Assembly (NCBI GenBank): GCA_002429315.1
Contig: DIZC01000094.1
Coordinates: 1,017 to 7,714, forward strand
Direction: 5' to 3'
DNA length: 6,698 nt
From: Alphaproteobacteria bacterium UBA6038
GTDB lineage: Bacteria; Pseudomonadota; Alphaproteobacteria; Micropepsales; Micropepsaceae
Shown here in pieces: positions 5,307 through 6,698 of this stretch. Below the pieces are notes generated by a model, which saw nothing but the letters and a program-made list of their open reading frames with translations, had not been told where the DNA came from and did no database searches. The position numbers and the translations under genes were made by a program. How positions within the stretch are numbered: the first letter of the stretch is position 1; each line of letters begins with the position of its first letter.

Positions 5307-6698
5307 TTACTCCGCCGCGACCTGCGGCGCTTCGAGCTGTGCGGGCTGCTGCTTGGCCAGCTCGTCCTGGATCGCCTTGTCGCGTTCGGCCGCCACGTGG
5401 CGCAACCGGGCGATGGCGCCGCCGGTGCCGGCCGGGATGAGCCGGCCGACGATGACGTTCTCCTTGAGGCCCTCAAGCATATCCACCTTGCCCTGAACGG
5501 CGGCCTCGGTGAGGACGCGCGTGGTCTCCTGGAAGGAGGCGGCGGAGAATACCGAGCGCGTCTGCAAGCTGGCCTTGGTGATGCCGAGAAGAACCGGACG
5601 GCCTTCCGCGGGCTTGCGGCCCTCATCGACCGCTTTCTTATTCGCCTCCTGGAATTCCAGGAGATCGATCTGCTCGTTGATGAGCAAGGTGGTGTCGCCG
5701 CCGTCGGTGATCTCCATCTTCTGCATCATCTGGCGCACGATCACCTCGATATGCTTGTCGTTGATCTTCACGCCTTGCAGCCGATAGACGTCCTGGATCT
5801 CTTTGACGAGATAGACCGCCAGCTCTTCCACGCCCTTGATGCGCAGAATGTCATGCGGCGAAGGATTGCCTTCGACGATGTAGTCGCCCTTTTCCACGTA
5901 GTCCCCTTCGCGCACGCTGATGTGCTTGCCCTTGGGAATGAGGAACTCGGCGGCCTCCAGCTTCTCGTTCTTCGGCCGGACGATGACGCGCCGCTTGTTT
6001 TTGTAGTCCTTGCCGAACTCGATGAAGCCATCGATCTCCGCAAGCACCGCGGACTCCTTCGGCTTGCGCGCCTCGAACAGCTCCGCCACGCGCGGCAAAC
6101 CGCCGGTGATGTCGCGCGTCTTGGCGCCTTCCGTTGGAATGCGCGCAAGAACGTCGCCCGCTTTCACTTCGGCGCCATCCTCGACCGAGAGAATGGCGTC
6201 GACAGTCAGCGCGTAGCGCGCTTCGCCGCCGGCGATCTGCACCGGCTTGCCGCTCTTGTCGACGATGACGATGGTCGGCCGCAGGTCCTGGTTCTTGGAT
6301 CCGGTGCCGCGGGTGTCGATCACCACCCGGTTGGTCACGCCGGTCTTCTCGTCCGCCACTTCCTTCATCGAGATGCCTGAGACGATGTCTTCGTACTTCA
6401 CGATTCCGTCGGTGTCGGTGAGGATCGGCAGCGCATTCGGGTTCCACTCCGCCAGCCGCTCGCCGCGCTTTACGCCGGCGCCTTCGTCCACCTTCAGCTT
6501 CGCGCCGTAGGTGACGCGGTAGGCAGCGCGCTCGAGACCTTTGGAGTCGACGATCACCATCTGCATGTTGCGGCCCATGGCGATCAGCTCGCCATCGGAG
6601 TTCTTCACCACATTGCGGTTCACAACCTTGATCTTGCCGTCGTAGGACGCTTCGATCTTCGACTGACCCGCAACCTGCGCCGCGCCGCCGATGTGGAA
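5307..6698 (-). CDS. rpoC: DNA-directed RNA polymerase subunit beta', C-terminal 463 codons (partial, runs off the right edge)
   Basis: RpoC is the largest subunit of the RNA polymerase core. The visible part begins exactly in frame with FHIGGAAQ, the first half of the trigger loop. It continues into the inserted domain present in proteobacterial beta' subunits (about 6180-6670). The second half of the trigger region follows as DITGGLPRVAELFEARKPKE (about 6055-6115). Next come the jaw/clamp segments HDILRIKGVEELAVYLV and DVYRLQGVKINDKHIEVIVR, and the near-invariant SFQETTRVLTEAAVQGKVDM and GLKENVIVGRLIPAGTGG (about 5430-5560). The C-terminal tail after PAGTGG is short and Ala/Gln-rich, unlike the longer E. 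coli tail. TAA ends the gene at 5307. No frameshift is visible. rpoB should lie upstream, outside the window to the right. Confidence 0.98.
   Translation of the reverse strand, partial: FHIGGAAQVAGQSKIEASYDGKIKVVNRNVVKNSDGELIAMGRNMQMVIVDSKGLERAAYRVTYGAKLKVDEGAGVKRGERLAEWNPNALPILTDTDGIVKYEDIVSGISMKEVADEKTGVTNRVVIDTRGTGSKNQDLRPTIVIVDKSGKPVQIAGGEARYALTVDAILSVEDGAEVKAGDVLARIPTEGAKTRDITGGLPRVAELFEARKPKESAVLAEIDGFIEFGKDYKNKRRVIVRPKNEKLEAAEFLIPKGKHISVREGDYVEKGDYIVEGNPSPHDILRIKGVEELAVYLVKEIQDVYRLQGVKINDKHIEVIVRQMMQKMEITDGGDTTLLINEQIDLLEFQEANKKAVDEGRKPAEGRPVLLGITKASLQTRSVFSAASFQETTRVLTEAAVQGKVDMLEGLKENVIVGRLIPAGTGGAIARLRHVAAERDKAIQDELAKQQPAQLEAPQVAAE

Noticed and set aside
5178..6380. 400-codon open frame on the plus strand opposite rpoC
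   Set aside because: It is antisense to a certain, highly conserved rpoC reading frame. Its Leu/Asp/His-rich translation is a typical mirror of GC-rich coding DNA and shows no family motif.
1..6698. CRISPR arrays, tRNA or rRNA genes, transposases or inverted-repeat-bounded insertion sequences
   Set aside because: No regularly spaced repeats, cloverleaf-type sequences or transposase motifs were seen on either strand.

Overview
The window is GC-rich bacterial DNA and most likely alphaproteobacterial. The evidence is the 3' third of rpoC (with the insertion in its trigger loop), the 5' end of rpsL on the same strand, and the style of the repair genes. I cannot place it more precisely. All genes except one lie on the minus strand, so transcription runs from high to low coordinates.

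Layout from right to left: the C-terminal 463 codons of rpoC; a 130-base gap with a small hairpin; a two-gene overlapping unit (an ImmA/IrrE-type zinc metallopeptidase, then a 411-residue protein that I read as a divergent class III nucleotide cyclase); a 74-base gap; a two-gene overlapping alkylation-repair unit (an Ada-AraC-AlkA fusion, then an O6-alkylguanine-DNA alkyltransferase); a plus-strand gene for a secreted, probable outer-membrane beta-barrel protein; a 395-base non-coding stretch; and the first 46 codons of rpsL. In many bacteria rpoC is followed directly by rpsL. Here about 5.2 kb of unrelated genes sits between them, and rpsL has what looks like its own promoter (TTGACC, 17 bases, TATACA) and a leader of about 180 nt that can form two stem-loops.

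The repair unit is a rearranged adaptive response. The methyl-phosphotriester sensor and AraC regulator half of Ada is fused to the 3-methyladenine glycosylase, and the alkyltransferase half is a separate gene joined by an ATGA overlap. Together they cover sensing, base excision and direct reversal of alkylation damage.

The metallopeptidase/cyclase pair is the most interesting part. Its base composition is visibly lower in GC than its neighbours. The second protein carries, in order, every landmark of a class III cyclase catalytic domain (two metal aspartates, the Lys/Asp base-selecting pair, the transition-state Arg, the terminal LKG-like strand), but with Asp in place of the transition-state Asn and with an unexplained 140-residue C-terminal extension. 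A cyclase translationally coupled to an ImmA-type protease suggests a signalling or defence-type module. That function is inference; the motifs are seen directly.
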